A DNA stretch of 64,000 nt from Mesostigma viride (taxonomy: Eukaryota > Streptophyta > Mesostigmatophyceae > Mesostigmatales > Mesostigmataceae): the NCBI GenBank assembly GCA_009746045.1, contig RPFO01000156.1:5361907-5425906 (forward strand), written 5' to 3'. Of this stretch, positions 42,391 to 52,079 are shown in pieces. The number at the start of each line of letters is the position of its first letter. The first letter of the stretch is position 1. The notes below the pieces were generated by a model. The model was not told the origin of the DNA. It did no database searches and saw only the letters and a list, made by a program, of their open reading frames with translations. Both the position numbers and the translations under genes were made by a program.

Positions 42391-43101
42391 CTAGTAGTCA
42401 AGGCCCCTGAAGTCGCAGTACGTGTATACGAACTCACGATCCTCCATATCCAGCTCCGGACCTGCACCGGTATGAATTAAAACCGGCGTGCTCCCCGCCG
42501 CGTAAGTTGCGACGCGCCGACGCGCGACGAGGCGCAGAGGATGTGTAAAGATCGTCAATAATTCCCACCCCGCGGGAATCCACTCTCGCACAGAGGCGAG
42601 AAATGCCACCAGGTTAATTAAAACCTGGCGCTCGCGACTGCGTACGCCGCGAGTGAGCAGCGATAACAGCGCGAGATCCTGAAACAAATTTGTCGACACC
42701 GCCGGCGCGCCCCCCGTGCGTAGCGATGCCCAGTTTTGCAGGTTTCTCTGGTAACCGGTGAGTGAAGAGAGGACGTTGTCCAACTCCTCAATGGCAGTCG
42801 TGACTTCGGTCACCGACCGCAAACCTCCCCGCACCTGGACCGTAAATGTCGATAAAATGTTTCGAATCTGGTCCAACAGGTTGCGGATTGCCGGCACCAG
42901 TGCTGGCAAATCGGGGTCCTCGGGGTTATCCCCGAGCAATGCGTGAGCTGCACGCTGCTGACGATGAAGCTCGTCGAGCGAGACCGTTACTTCGTCGAGC
43001 AATTGCTGCCACGACGGCACCGTCGGTCTTGACGAAGAACCAGCCGGCGGAGCGGCTATTTCCTCATCGTCCGGAATCCGAAATTCTTCCGAATTTGGCA
43101 T
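42391..43101 (-). CDS. ORF0: conserved 236-aa protein between 5' LTR and gag
   Basis: Starts 24 nt after the 5' LTR at MPNSEEFRIPDDEEIAAPP and ends YTYCDFRGLDY-stop. Predicted mostly helical, with leucine-rich stretches (WQQLLDEVTVSLDELHRQQR, IRNLLDQIRNILSTFTVQV, IEELDNVLSSLTGYQRNLQN) that could form coiled coils, and a hydrophobic LFQDLALLSLLTRG segment. The copy in element 2 gives an identical protein, although pol there is broken, so the ORF was intact when both were made. No family recognised. Canonical copia elements have no separate ORF here; it may be an extra structural protein or a detached part of Gag. Confidence 0.8.
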   Translation of the reverse strand: MPNSEEFRIPDDEEIAAPPAGSSSRPTVPSWQQLLDEVTVSLDELHRQQRAAHALLGDNPEDPDLPALVPAIRNLLDQIRNILSTFTVQVRGGLRSVTEVTTAIEELDNVLSSLTGYQRNLQNWASLRTGGAPAVSTNLFQDLALLSLLTRGVRSRERQVLINLVAFLASVREWIPAGWELLTIFTHPLRLVARRRVATYAAGSTPVLIHTGAGPELDMEDREFVYTYCDFRGLDY

Positions 43102-43125
43102 CTTTTTGACAGAGCGTGTAATACG

Positions 43126-43742
43126 AGTTGTGAGGGTAAGAATGCCACGAATTCCGCCATGGTTCTTGCAGGAAGTTGCCTTTATTAACAATCAGGAAAC
43201 ACAGACGTAAGTCACGTCACTTCCAAGACTGCACGCAGCACAGACGACAGGGTCGCAGTGCCAAGAGAACGTGCACGCAAGAACTAGCGTCCCGGTGTGA
43301 CCAAGTCACTCATATAGCTTACTAGGGACGCGTCCAAGTATTCAGCTGCACTGTCACAGCTGAACTGTCAATCAATTGATTACACAGACTCTGGCACGCC
43401 TTTGGCGCGCAGATCTATCAATTGTCCATACGGCTAGTCCTGTGGACCTATCCGTACACTAGTCAGCATCAATTGTCTCATAGGTCCTGGCGCGCTACAG
43501 TGCGCCTACCTATCAATTGACCATCAAGTCCTGTACAAGTCCTGTCAACGTCCTGCGGACTATCAAAGTGACACTTGTACATCCTGTGTCCGTACGCGCC
43601 CACAGTGGCGCGCCGGGTACTGTCGGCACAGCCTAGGAAACGTCATAACTTTTACGTTCCTTAACCAAATGAGGCGTTCAAGGTGCCGTTGGAAAGAGCG
43701 TAACAATCTCTATCCATCTAACGTAAATCCTTTACGTTAACT
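43126..43742 (-). repeat. 5' LTR of copia copy 1
   Basis: Same length (617 bp) and termini as the 3' LTR, followed at 43743-43747 by the target duplication GTAAG. Inside the element it is followed (- strand) by CGTATTACACGCTCTGTC rather than by a TGG-starting primer site. Confidence 0.95.
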
Positions 43743-44064
43743 GTAAGGGCATGGCTGGCTGGTTGGGTGGGTCAGTGGGTGGGTGGAGGAGTGGGTGGCT
43801 GGGTGCCCAGGCGCGTGAGTGTATTAACTAGTCTTGTGGGTGGGTAGGTACGTGTTAAGGTGTATGGCTCTTATTAAGGCTGCATGGGTGGGTGACTGCA
43901 TGGGTGGGAAACACAAAAGATGTAGAACTGGGATATGCCGATGTCATGGCGTTAGGGTATACATGGATGCCAGGTGACATGTGCCAGCCTGTCACGGGTG
44001 TATTGCACCTTGTTGTTCGCTCGGCAGTTTATGTAAAAAAAGCGGTCACTTCAAGGTGATGTGT

Positions 44065-44720
44065 TTATGGCTCATATCCAAAGTTGGTGGACATTCTAAA
44101 CATGATGCATTTGGTTTGCACACATGTTTGCAGCCCAGTTCATAAACTAGAAATCTGAAGTAAATGGCATGATAATGTGTAAACACTCTGAAATTTACCT
44201 TTTTTCTGCTTGCAAACGTCACTATCTTGTGGCTGAATGACATGGGATCATGTCCAAAGTTGGTGGACATGCTGAACATGATGTATTTGGGTGGCATGCA
44301 TGTTTGCAGCCCTATCTCAAACTATACACGTGAAGTAAATGGCATGATAATATGTAAAAACCGCGATTTTCACCTTTTTCTGCTTGCAAACGTCACTGTT
44401 TCATGGATGAATAACATGGGACCCCATCCAAAGTTGGTGGACATGCTGAACATGATGTATTTGGGTGGCATGCATGTTTGCAGCCCCATTGTGCACTGTA
44501 ATCTGAAGTACATGGCATGATAATCTGAAAAAAAAAGTTATTTTCACCCTTTTCTGCTTGCAAACGTCACTGTGTATGGCTGAATGACATGGCATCCTAT
44601 CCAAACTTGGTGGACATGCTGAACATGACGTATTTGGGTGGCATGAATGTTTGCAGCCCCACCACACTTCATTTGGAGATGATATTGGAGGCACACTGCC
44701 AACAATAGGTAGTTTAAAAT
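44065..44720. repeat. 175-bp satellite, four units
   Basis: Units marked by CCAAAGTTGGTGGACAT at 44079, 44254, 44429 and 44601 (period 175, 175, 172), each also containing TTTTTCTGCTTGCAAACGTC, GGTGGCATGCATGTTTGCAG and GGCATGATAAT. It lies just before the gypsy gag and could be part of that element's 5' region or an independent satellite. Confidence 0.85.
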
Positions 44721-44840
44721 GCTATGTTTAGAAACTTTGGCACCCTGGCAGGGGGGTCGAACGTCCATGTTTTTGCAAAGTCAGGTTAAGGGCATGGAGC
44801 TGGGCCTACGGCCTACCTTCAGTCCAAGTTTCAGGTTGAA

Positions 44841-46008
44841 ATGATGTTTGGAGCTCAAGATACTGAGTTTATGCAACAAAAACAGCGTTTTCCATCCATG
44901 TGGACCCTGTCAAGGCCCCGCCTACTATTGCCAGATTTTAAGGCGGTGCCCAAGCTCCATGCTGGCATGACTCCCCGTGAGATGGACGAGTGGGCTCGTA
45001 TGTGGCAGCAGCTGTACACTGTATGGTGTGAACACAATGAGTGGCAGCTGGCTACCAAGGTGCTGATCCCGTACGTGGTGGTAAACTTAGTGCATGGACC
45101 CGTCCGTGGTGGGTATGCTCAACGTCGAGAGTGTGGCCTCCCAGTCTTATCCGCGCACGGTGGAGGAGCTCCTGGATCGCATCCGGCGCAAGCTCATTCC
45201 ACCCAGGTGGCTACCAGTTCACCGAGCGGTTTGAGTTCGCGCGTCTGCGCCAGGACAACACTGACCTGGCCGAGTTCCTCACCACCTTTGACTCGATCCT
45301 TTGCGGCGCGGCTGACCGCGGGGACCTGACGTGGACCGAGTACAAGAGTCGGTTCCTGGAGGCCATCCACCCTGACCTCCTCGCTGAGGTTAAGCAGCAC
45401 TATGCAGAGGTTCCCTGGAACCAGCTTGACATCCACGCTGTCCAGCAGTATCTTCTACAGGTGGCCGACGTCATCAAGCATGCAGCCGCGCTACACCAGC
45501 ACCCGCCGGTTCGCCTCATCCACGACGACACGCCATGTCCACTTCACTGAAGTGGAACCCGACCCGTCGGAGGGGGAGGAGTCCAATGACGACGTGCAGC
45601 CGGCCACCCAGCTGCACGCCATCGATGCGTCCAAAGCCCGCTGTTTCATGTGCCACGAGGTCGGGCACCTCAAGAATGACTGCCCACGTACGCCTCAAGG
45701 CGCGCACCAGCCGACGGCGACGGAGGCCACCAAGGAGGCCCCCAAGTTTTCTGGTCCTGTCTTTGAGAAGCGCCCAGCGCCGGCAGCGCGGGATGCTCGC
45801 CCGCGCAACGCAGGTGCGCGGGCTGCCAATTAAGCTGCGCGACGCGCGCACGCAGCCCAACCAGTTCCAGACACCCCGCCTCCCAGCGTCGTTCTCTCGG
45901 ACGGTGCGCGAGCTCAATGAGATCCTGGCGCAGCAGCAGGCGTCCGAGGCTGAGGGTGACGAGTATGCGGCGCTCAATCCCGGCGACGACGACGACTCGG
46001 ATGAGGGG
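44841..46008 (+). pseudogene. gag: Gypsy gag remnant
   Basis: Frame 1 begins MMFGAQDTEFMQQKQRFPSM (44841). After frame changes come VEELLDRIRRKLI, FTERFEFARLRQDNTDLAEF with FLTTFDSILCGAADRGDL (45210-45310), YKSRFLEAIHPDLLAEVKQ, and the CCHC knuckle CFMCHEVGHLKNDC at 45642-45683. A further frame has SFSRTVRELNEILAQQQA. At least four frameshifts; an acidic DDDDSDEGE stretch ends at the first palindromic element. Confidence 0.85.
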
Positions 46009-46217
46009 GAAGTTAGGTTAAATAGTGCCGGAACCTTTTACCCACTGAGGCAAATCGGTCCGTCACACTATTTTGCCCGGAATAACCACTTCCGAGCACC
46101 CAAGTTAATTCGGCCGAATTAACTTGGGTGCTCGGAAGTGGTTATTCCGGGCAAAATAGTGTGACGGACCGATTTGCCTCAGTGGGCAAAAGGTTCCGGC
46201 ACTATTTAACCTAACTA
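46009..46217. mobile_element. Palindromic fold-back element A
   Basis: Almost perfect 208-bp palindrome: AGTTAGGTTAAATAGTGCCG ... centre TTAATTCGGCCGAATTAA ... CGGCACTATTTAACCTAACT. Arms of about 103 bp. Inserted in the gypsy element at the end of gag. Confidence 0.93.
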
Positions 46218-46348
46218 AAACCTGGCCCCGTGGAGGGGGAGTCGAATAGACCTGGAGACAACCGCCTGGGCTACTGCACGCAAATGATATTGCGCCGGAA
46301 CTGTCTCTGGCAGGTTTCGAACCCCTGACCTCCAAGGTGCACAGGTCT
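46218..46348 (-). mobile_element. tRNA-derived SINE fragment between fold-back copies
   Basis: Read on the - strand: GACCTGTGCACCTTGGAGG, then CAGGGGTTCGAAACCTG, a T-arm/B-box of a tRNA type, then GAGACAGTTCCGGCGCAATA and GGCGGTTGTCTCCAGG. About 130 bp, flanked on both sides by fold-back sequence. Confidence 0.45.
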
Positions 46349-46461
46349 TAGTTAGGTTAAATAGTGCCGGAACCTTTTGCCCACTGCTCAAGGCAAATCG
46401 GTCCGTCACACTATTTTGCCCGGAATAACCACTTCCGAGCACCCAAGTTAATTCGGCCCAG
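46349..46461. mobile_element. Fold-back element, single arm B
   Basis: One arm only, AGTTAGGTTAAATAGTGCCG to CACCCAAGTTAATTCGGCC, then joined to AGGTTTT. Carries a CTCAAGG variant where the other arms have GAGG. Confidence 0.85.
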
Positions 46462-46466
46462 GTTTT

Positions 46467-46677
46467 AGTTAGGTTAAATAGTGCCGGAACCTTTTGCCCA
46501 CTGAGGCGAATTGGTCCGTCACACTATTTTGCCCGGAATAACCACTTCCGAGCACCCAAGTTAATTCGGCCGAATAAACTTGGGTGCTCGGATCGAAGTG
46601 GTTATTCCGGGCAAAATAGTGTGACGGACCGATTTGCCTCAGTGGGCAAAAGGTTCCGGCACTATTTAACCTAACTG
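46467..46677. mobile_element. Palindromic fold-back element C
   Basis: Second full palindrome of the same family, 46467-46677, with a 4-bp insertion (ATCG) in the right arm and an AATAAACTT centre variant. Followed by GGGGAAGGGG. Confidence 0.9.
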
Positions 46678-46789
46678 GGGAAGGGGGGACCGGGCGGTCG
46701 GACGAGGCGGCCTCCCGGCCCTGCGATCCTCGCGCATAGTGCCCCTTCCCACAGGGGTATATTAGAAGTAGGAGTAGAGTTATTCAACC

Positions 46790-47080
46790 ATGCAGGTAGA
46801 ACAGACGCCTGCACCAAATGTGGGCGCGGCCGCCACTCTTGAGGCCTATGTAGCATCAGGCAATAATGTAGATAGGACTGGCGGGCAGGCCCCAAAGGTC
46901 TCCCCGCCCTCTTCAGGTGCAGACGTGTCGGCGACCGAGGTCGACCCAGCTTCAGCCAATCATGTAGATAGGTCTGGCGGACAGGCCCCAAAGGCCTCCC
47001 CGCCCTCTGCTTCGAACCAAGCACCAGGACACTGCTCTAGTCTTCAGCGGTGGACTGGCGCTCCCCACCACCACACTTAA
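46790..47080 (+). pseudogene. Gypsy gag-pol linker with internal duplication
   Basis: A 96-codon frame with a repeated unit DRTGGQAPKVSPPS / DRSGGQAPKASPPS, a Pro/Ser-rich spacer between the inserted elements and protease. No catalytic motif. Confidence 0.4.
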
Positions 47081-47634
47081 TTGACCCGTTTCTGAAGGAG
47101 AAGACGATCCTGGATGTTAAGTTTATGGTGGATACGGGAGCGACCACATCTTTTATCCATGAGGCCCTGGTGCGACGCGCTGGCTACACGATTCGACCAC
47201 ACCCGACGCCCATCAACGTCCGGTACGCCGATGGTAACAAGCACCCGTCCCCTGGTCTCGTGGATCTCAAGGCGGTTGTCCAGGGCATCCCGGTGGAGGT
47301 AACAGCCACAGTGGCGCCGCTGGGCGCAGCCGACATGATTCATCTGGGCATGGATTGGCAGTCGACGCCCAGGTCCGACGTGACGATCAGTGTCAAGCGC
47401 CGGGTGGTTTGGTTCCCTGATGGCTCCTTCTGGTGCCCGCGACACGAATACCTGGCGCACGGCACCGATATGCACAACGTTCAGCGCGACGCGGGGCCCG
47501 AGAAGCCATGCGCACGACGCCATGCTTCTCAGATGCTGATGAGCAGCAAGACGCTCGCGCGCAACCTGCAGAAGGGTAAGGAGTACTACATGTACCGCCG
47601 TCCCCGATGTACCGGACGGGGCCAGTCGAGCTGA
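47050..47634 (+). pseudogene. Gypsy protease
   Basis: FMVDTGATTSFI (catalytic D-T-G at about 47128-47142), then VVQGIPVEVTATVAPLGAAD and IHLGMDWQ, the flap and I-L-G-M-D-W end of gypsy retropepsins. The frame continues into the linker before RT (TLARNLQKGKEYYMYR). Confidence 0.85.
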
Positions 47635-49040
47635 TGGAGCTCAAGAAGATCCTGATGGCCCTCCTTGAGCGTGGTCTGCTTGAGCCCAGTAACAGCCCCT
47701 TCTCCGCTGGGGTACTCCTTGTGCCCAAGCCTTGAGGCAAGTGGCGGCTCGTCACCGACTACAGGAAGCTCAACGCGATCACTGTCAAGTCCAAGTACCC
47801 ACTCCCGCGCATTGATGACATCTTCAATCGGGTGCAGGGCGCCACCTGCTTCACGGTGATCGACTGCGCCGCGATGGGTTTTGGCAGCTCCGCATCGCTG
47901 AAGAGGACTGTCACAGGACGGCCTTCAATACGCCATACGGACACTAGTTCCGCGTGGCGGCGATGGAGCTCTGCAACTCACCAGCCAGCTTCCAGATGCT
48001 CAGGAACGACATCTTGCGGCGGCCGTCATGGGGACCGCACACCTGCCACAGGTGTCCAGTGACCTGCGCGACCCTCGCAAGGCCGGGGGACAAGCTGCCC
48101 TGGTCCTGGAAAGGCACTTGCGCTCTGGCCTATCTGGATGACATCCTGGTCTACTCCAAGACCTTCGAGGAGCACCTGGAGGACGTCGATACGGTCCTGC
48201 GCATCATGGAAGAAGAGCATCTCTCGGCCCGCAGGGCTACATAAGGTCCGCGCGGGGCGCAGCGTCCCGTTCCTGGGCCACACGCTTTCTGCAGCAGGCG
48301 TGGCCACGGACCCCGAGAAGATCGCCTCTGTCCAACAATAGCCAGCTCCGACCGACGTGAAGGGCGTGCGTAGCTACCTGGGAATTGCGTCCTACTATCG
48401 GCGCTTCATCCCCCGGTTTGCCACGATCGCGTCGCCCATCAACGCTCTCCTCAAGAAGGGCGTGTCCTTCGTCTGGTCGGCACAGTGCCAGCAGGCCTTT
48501 GAGGCCCTCAAGGCCAGCTTGACTGCGGCCGGCCCCCGTGCTCGTTCTCCCAGACTCGTCCCTTCCTTTTGTGGTCGCGACGGATGCGAGCAAGGTGGCT
48601 ATCGGCGGGGTCCTCCTGCAGGACCAAGGCAAGGGCTTGCAACCGGTTGAGTACATCTCCCGCAATTTAAGTCCCCATAATAATCACACATATGCCTTTA
48701 ACAACAATGATCCCAGCCGAGCGGAACTATCCGGTCCACCAGCAGGAGCTGTTGGCTGCATGTGGTCTACTGTTGCCACACGTACATGGCGCCACCACCT
48801 GTTGGGCACGCAGTTTGATGTTGCAGCTAGTCAGCGAGACAGGGGACCTCGACCCCGCCCGTTTGATTATTCACACGGACCATAGGCCGGCCCCTGACTC
48901 ACCTCCTGACGCAGCCAAATCTGACGCCCCGTCAGGCCAGATGGATGGAGTACCTAGAGCTCCCAGTTCGCCCCTTATGCCAGTATGTGAAGGGTGCGGA
49001 CAATGTTGTGCCCGACGCCCTCTCCCGTCGTGCTGACTAC
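47600..49040 (+). pseudogene. Gypsy reverse transcriptase and RNase H remnant
   Basis: In order but in changing frames: ERGLLEPSNSPFSAGVLLVP (in-frame stop after KP), KWRLVTDYRKLNAITVKSKY, ATCFTVID, DGFWQLRIAEEDCHRTAFNT, AAMELCNSPASFQMLRND, LAYLDDILVYSKTFEEHLED with YLDD about 48130-48141, SYLGIASYYRRFIPRF, FVVATDASKVAIGGVLLQDQ, NYPVHQQELLAA, IIHTDHRP and NVVPDALSRRADY. These are the standard gypsy RT, connection and RNase H blocks. At least five disruptions. Confidence 0.92.
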
Positions 49041-49599
49041 TGGTTCTATGAGGACATGGGGGTGCTCCATACCACCTGCGAGGAGGCGCCTGGCGCCCCG
49101 CTCGATACGATGACCCCGGCCCCACGGTCGCCGCTGGCGCGCTACCTGTTCCACATGAGTCATACCACTCCGGATGCCTTGTCGCCACCCGATGGCGACG
49201 ACGACCAGCGCGTGGACGCGCGGTCCCCCGGGGAAGGGGAGGGATCCCACATGCACGCGGGTTCCCCTCGGTGTTGTGGCTCAGGGATCCCACACGCGGG
49301 TTCCCCTTGCATGGTGCTGTGGCTCAGGCCATTTTTCATCTGGAACCTCTTGGATCTCCGGTGGTCGTGTCTGAGTACCTACACTCGGCGCTGCATGGAC
49401 CAACCGGAGGAGGAGGACGAGGCCGATGCGTACACGGTCACTTCCCCCCTGCATGGAGACGCTGATCAGCCGCTTCACGGTTACGGAGCCGGCTGCCTTG
49501 GAGGTGATCAAGTCACATCCCAAGATGATGGGCAGGCTCCCGTGCAAGTTCCAAGAAGGACGCCTATACGTCATGGTGCGCCAAGACACGTGGCGCCTC

Positions 49600-50460
49600 T
49601 ACATACTTGAGCTCTGTCGAGCAGCTAGCTTTGCTCCACGAGCTCCACGACTCTCTTGTCGGCGGTCACCAGGGCATTCATCGGCTGAGTACCACGGGCC
49701 GGCGCCGCCAATTCTACTGGCCTGGCATGAAGGACTACTACATCAAGGCCTATATACGCGAATGCCCGTCGTGCCAGGTAGCCAAGTCCCAGAACACGGG
49801 TACTCAGGCTGTTCCAAAGACGCTACCTGATCCCCTGGGTCCCTGGGACTCGATCCAGATGGATTTCGTCGGCCCCTAGCTTTAAGAAGACCAAGAATGG
49901 CAACAGCAAGATCTTGGTGTTCGTGGACCGACTCACGCGCATGTGTCACCTGGCCCCCATATGTCCGGCTGACCTCACGGCCGAGGGGTGTGCCAAACTG
50001 TACCTCAACCATATCTTCCGGTTTCATGGGCTCAGCCGCCAGTTCATCTCGGACCGGGACTGACGTTCTTCACAGCCCGGTTCTGGCAGGAGTTCTTCGA
50101 CTGCCTGGGAACCAAGGTGTCGCTAGGGACGGCTTATCACAGCTCGATCGTCCTCCCATCTGGTGGAGCGGCTCAACCGCACGCTACAGGAAACCATGCG
50201 CCATTACACCGACGAGGTGGGCAGCACTGAACTGGGAGGAGTTGCTGTGCTTGGTGGAGTTCTCCCTGAACAACGCACCACAGGCAGCCCATGGCCTCAC
50301 CCCGTTCTTTCTCAACACGGGAAGGCATCCGCTGACGCCGACCGACTTGCTGACGAGTCCGGCGTTGGCGGAACCGGAGGTGCTGCGCATTACTCTGGCG
50401 GGCGTGAGCAGCCTGCTGGAGAAGATGCGCCATGCAGGCCCACAACAGTGCGGTTAAAGG
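49600..50460 (+). pseudogene. Gypsy integrase remnant
   Basis: H2C2 zinc finger in GGHQGIHRLSTTGRRRQFYW and CPSCQVAKS; the first catalytic Asp in DSIQMDFVGP (49855-49875, followed by a stop), ILVFVDRLTRMCHLAPICPA, the second in RQFISDRD followed by another frameshift, and the Glu in HLVERLNRTLQETMRHY. VGDWVLVEGPQ near 50540 would be the start of the C-terminal domain. No clear chromodomain. Confidence 0.88.
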
Positions 50461-50617
50461 GTACCGGGCCGCCGCCGAGCGCAACATGGCTCGCGTGGAA
50501 GGCAAGTGGGACTCTAGCTAGAGCACCGGACATCGAGGTCGGGGACTGGGTTCTGGTAGAGGGACCCCAGCTCGGTCGATTCTCCCAGAAGGAGTTGCTG
50601 CGCTGGATTAGGACAAA

Positions 50618-52060
50618 TTGCGGTACATAGGCATCAGAAGTGTCCTAAATGAAATGTTGAAAAACGTGTTTGGCCGAACCGGAGGCCTTGCATGGGAAAT
50701 ATGGTTTAGAATGGGTTTCACCAAACAAGCTAGTCTATTGGCAGCGGGAATTTACAGTAAAAGTGCCATGTTACAGTACCAAATGCTGTCAAGGGCGTCA
50801 CCACAAGAGCATTGTCGACGATGATGCGATATTACCAAGGTATTCTACTAAAACAAGAATGCATCTACGGTGTATCCTTGTGTCATCGAGCACTTACTCA
50901 TGCGTGTGGTGTCGTCAATTCCGTGGCAGCGACCCTAATTACCGGCATCAAATTGTGCAATATAATCTGCAGGGCATGGAATCCATGCATCTCTGAATAA
51001 TTCTCGACTATAGATAATAAACATCGATCCACCTGCAAAAGCGATGTTCTAAAATCACGCAGAGCATGCAGCGGCCCCTCAACGAGGCCTGCACCATGCA
51101 TAGGGCTGCCGATTCCTCGAAAGAAACAAGCAGCATAGAAGCGCCACAACCGGAACCTTCGTAAAATTGCCAGCTAGCCTTAGCCTTACATACCCACGTG
51201 TTTCTTCGCCCACAGTACCCACCGCCAGCGTTGAACAAAGTGTACATAAAGCATGCGATGTTATCCGCCAAATGCTGGCCTAGCTGCACCATGAATCGGC
51301 CATGCACAAATGTATACGTATGGAACCTGCCATGGCAACGTGCTCATTTCATGCACAACCCGGCCAGATCTGGTATATATTTTCCATAGCTCTTTGTATC
51401 AAATTAACTTCTCGAAATATCACCTCTGGATATATCTGTAACATATTAATCCCCCGACAATAAGCTGGCCAGCCATAGCTCGTAGCTTGGCTTTTCTGAG
51501 CGTATCATAGGAAATTAACTTCGGGCGTGGCTGGCATGGCACCTCGGGCAGTGACCGAGGCAAGATACGCTGCTTACAGGGCGATTCCGCCGACCGCCAG
51601 GCGATTCCTAGCATTCAGCACTACTAATTTTCTTCCGGTGTCAAGATACGATGGGCTGAGATGTACCTACTAGTTTACTTTGGTACCAATGGATTTACTA
51701 CAAACTGTAACCGTAGAAGAATTTGTCTAGTATCGGTGAACGAAACTCTGGTGCCAGATACTCAGGCCATACCTTGTTTGGAATCGTCTAGCATCGCCTG
51801 GAATCGTCTAGCATCGCCTTCGGATGCCAAGATTGTTACGATGTCTTATCAGTCGAGCCAGTCCGTCAAACCTGCATGGCCGGATGCCAGAAGCGAAGAC
51901 TTTGCATGGACTTCGAAATTTTGTTTATGCCAAGCGAAGCAACATTCCCGCCAGTACCCGCTTGAATTTATAATTTGCGAGATGCCAGCGGATGTTGGCA
52001 CCGCAATGCCGGCTCTGCGCGAGAGCTGACGATGGCGGATGGCAATGCCGGATCGATCTA
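50618..52060 (+). other. Weak ORFs after the gypsy element, unidentified
   Basis: A 108-codon frame (50670-50996) reads GKYGLEWVSPNKLVYWQREF then VPCYSTKCCQGRHHKSIVDD, a cysteine pattern that could be a zinc finger of a DNA transposon, but I cannot assign it. A 122-codon frame lies at 51661-52029. In between nothing is recognised. Confidence 0.25.
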
Positions 52061-52079
52061 GCGGCTGGATGCATGAGAA

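Larger units (their letters stand above)
36197..43742 (-). mobile_element. Ty1/copia-type LTR retrotransposon, copy 1 (complete)
   Basis: 7546 bp, transcribed leftward. 5' LTR 43126-43742 and 3' LTR 36197-36813 are both 617 bp and look identical where I compared them. The 5-bp target duplication GTAAG is at 36192-36196 and 43743-43747. Order on the - strand: 5' LTR, 24-nt leader, ORF0 (42391-43101), gag (41389-42219), in-frame UGA, pol (37762-41247), 950 nt non-coding, purine tract, 3' LTR. All three ORFs are open. Compared with copy 2 it carries a 284-bp deletion in gag between 8-bp repeats CAGCTCCT, so despite its youth its Gag is shortened. Confidence 0.96.
44841..50610 (+). mobile_element. 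Degenerate Ty3/gypsy retrotransposon (gag-PR-RT-RH-IN)
   Basis: All domains lie on the + strand in the canonical gypsy order but are broken by many frameshifts and stops. No LTR pair could be found. Fold-back elements and a SINE piece have inserted between gag and protease (46009-46677). GC-rich coding DNA contrasts with the flanks. Component parts are listed separately. Confidence 0.92.
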
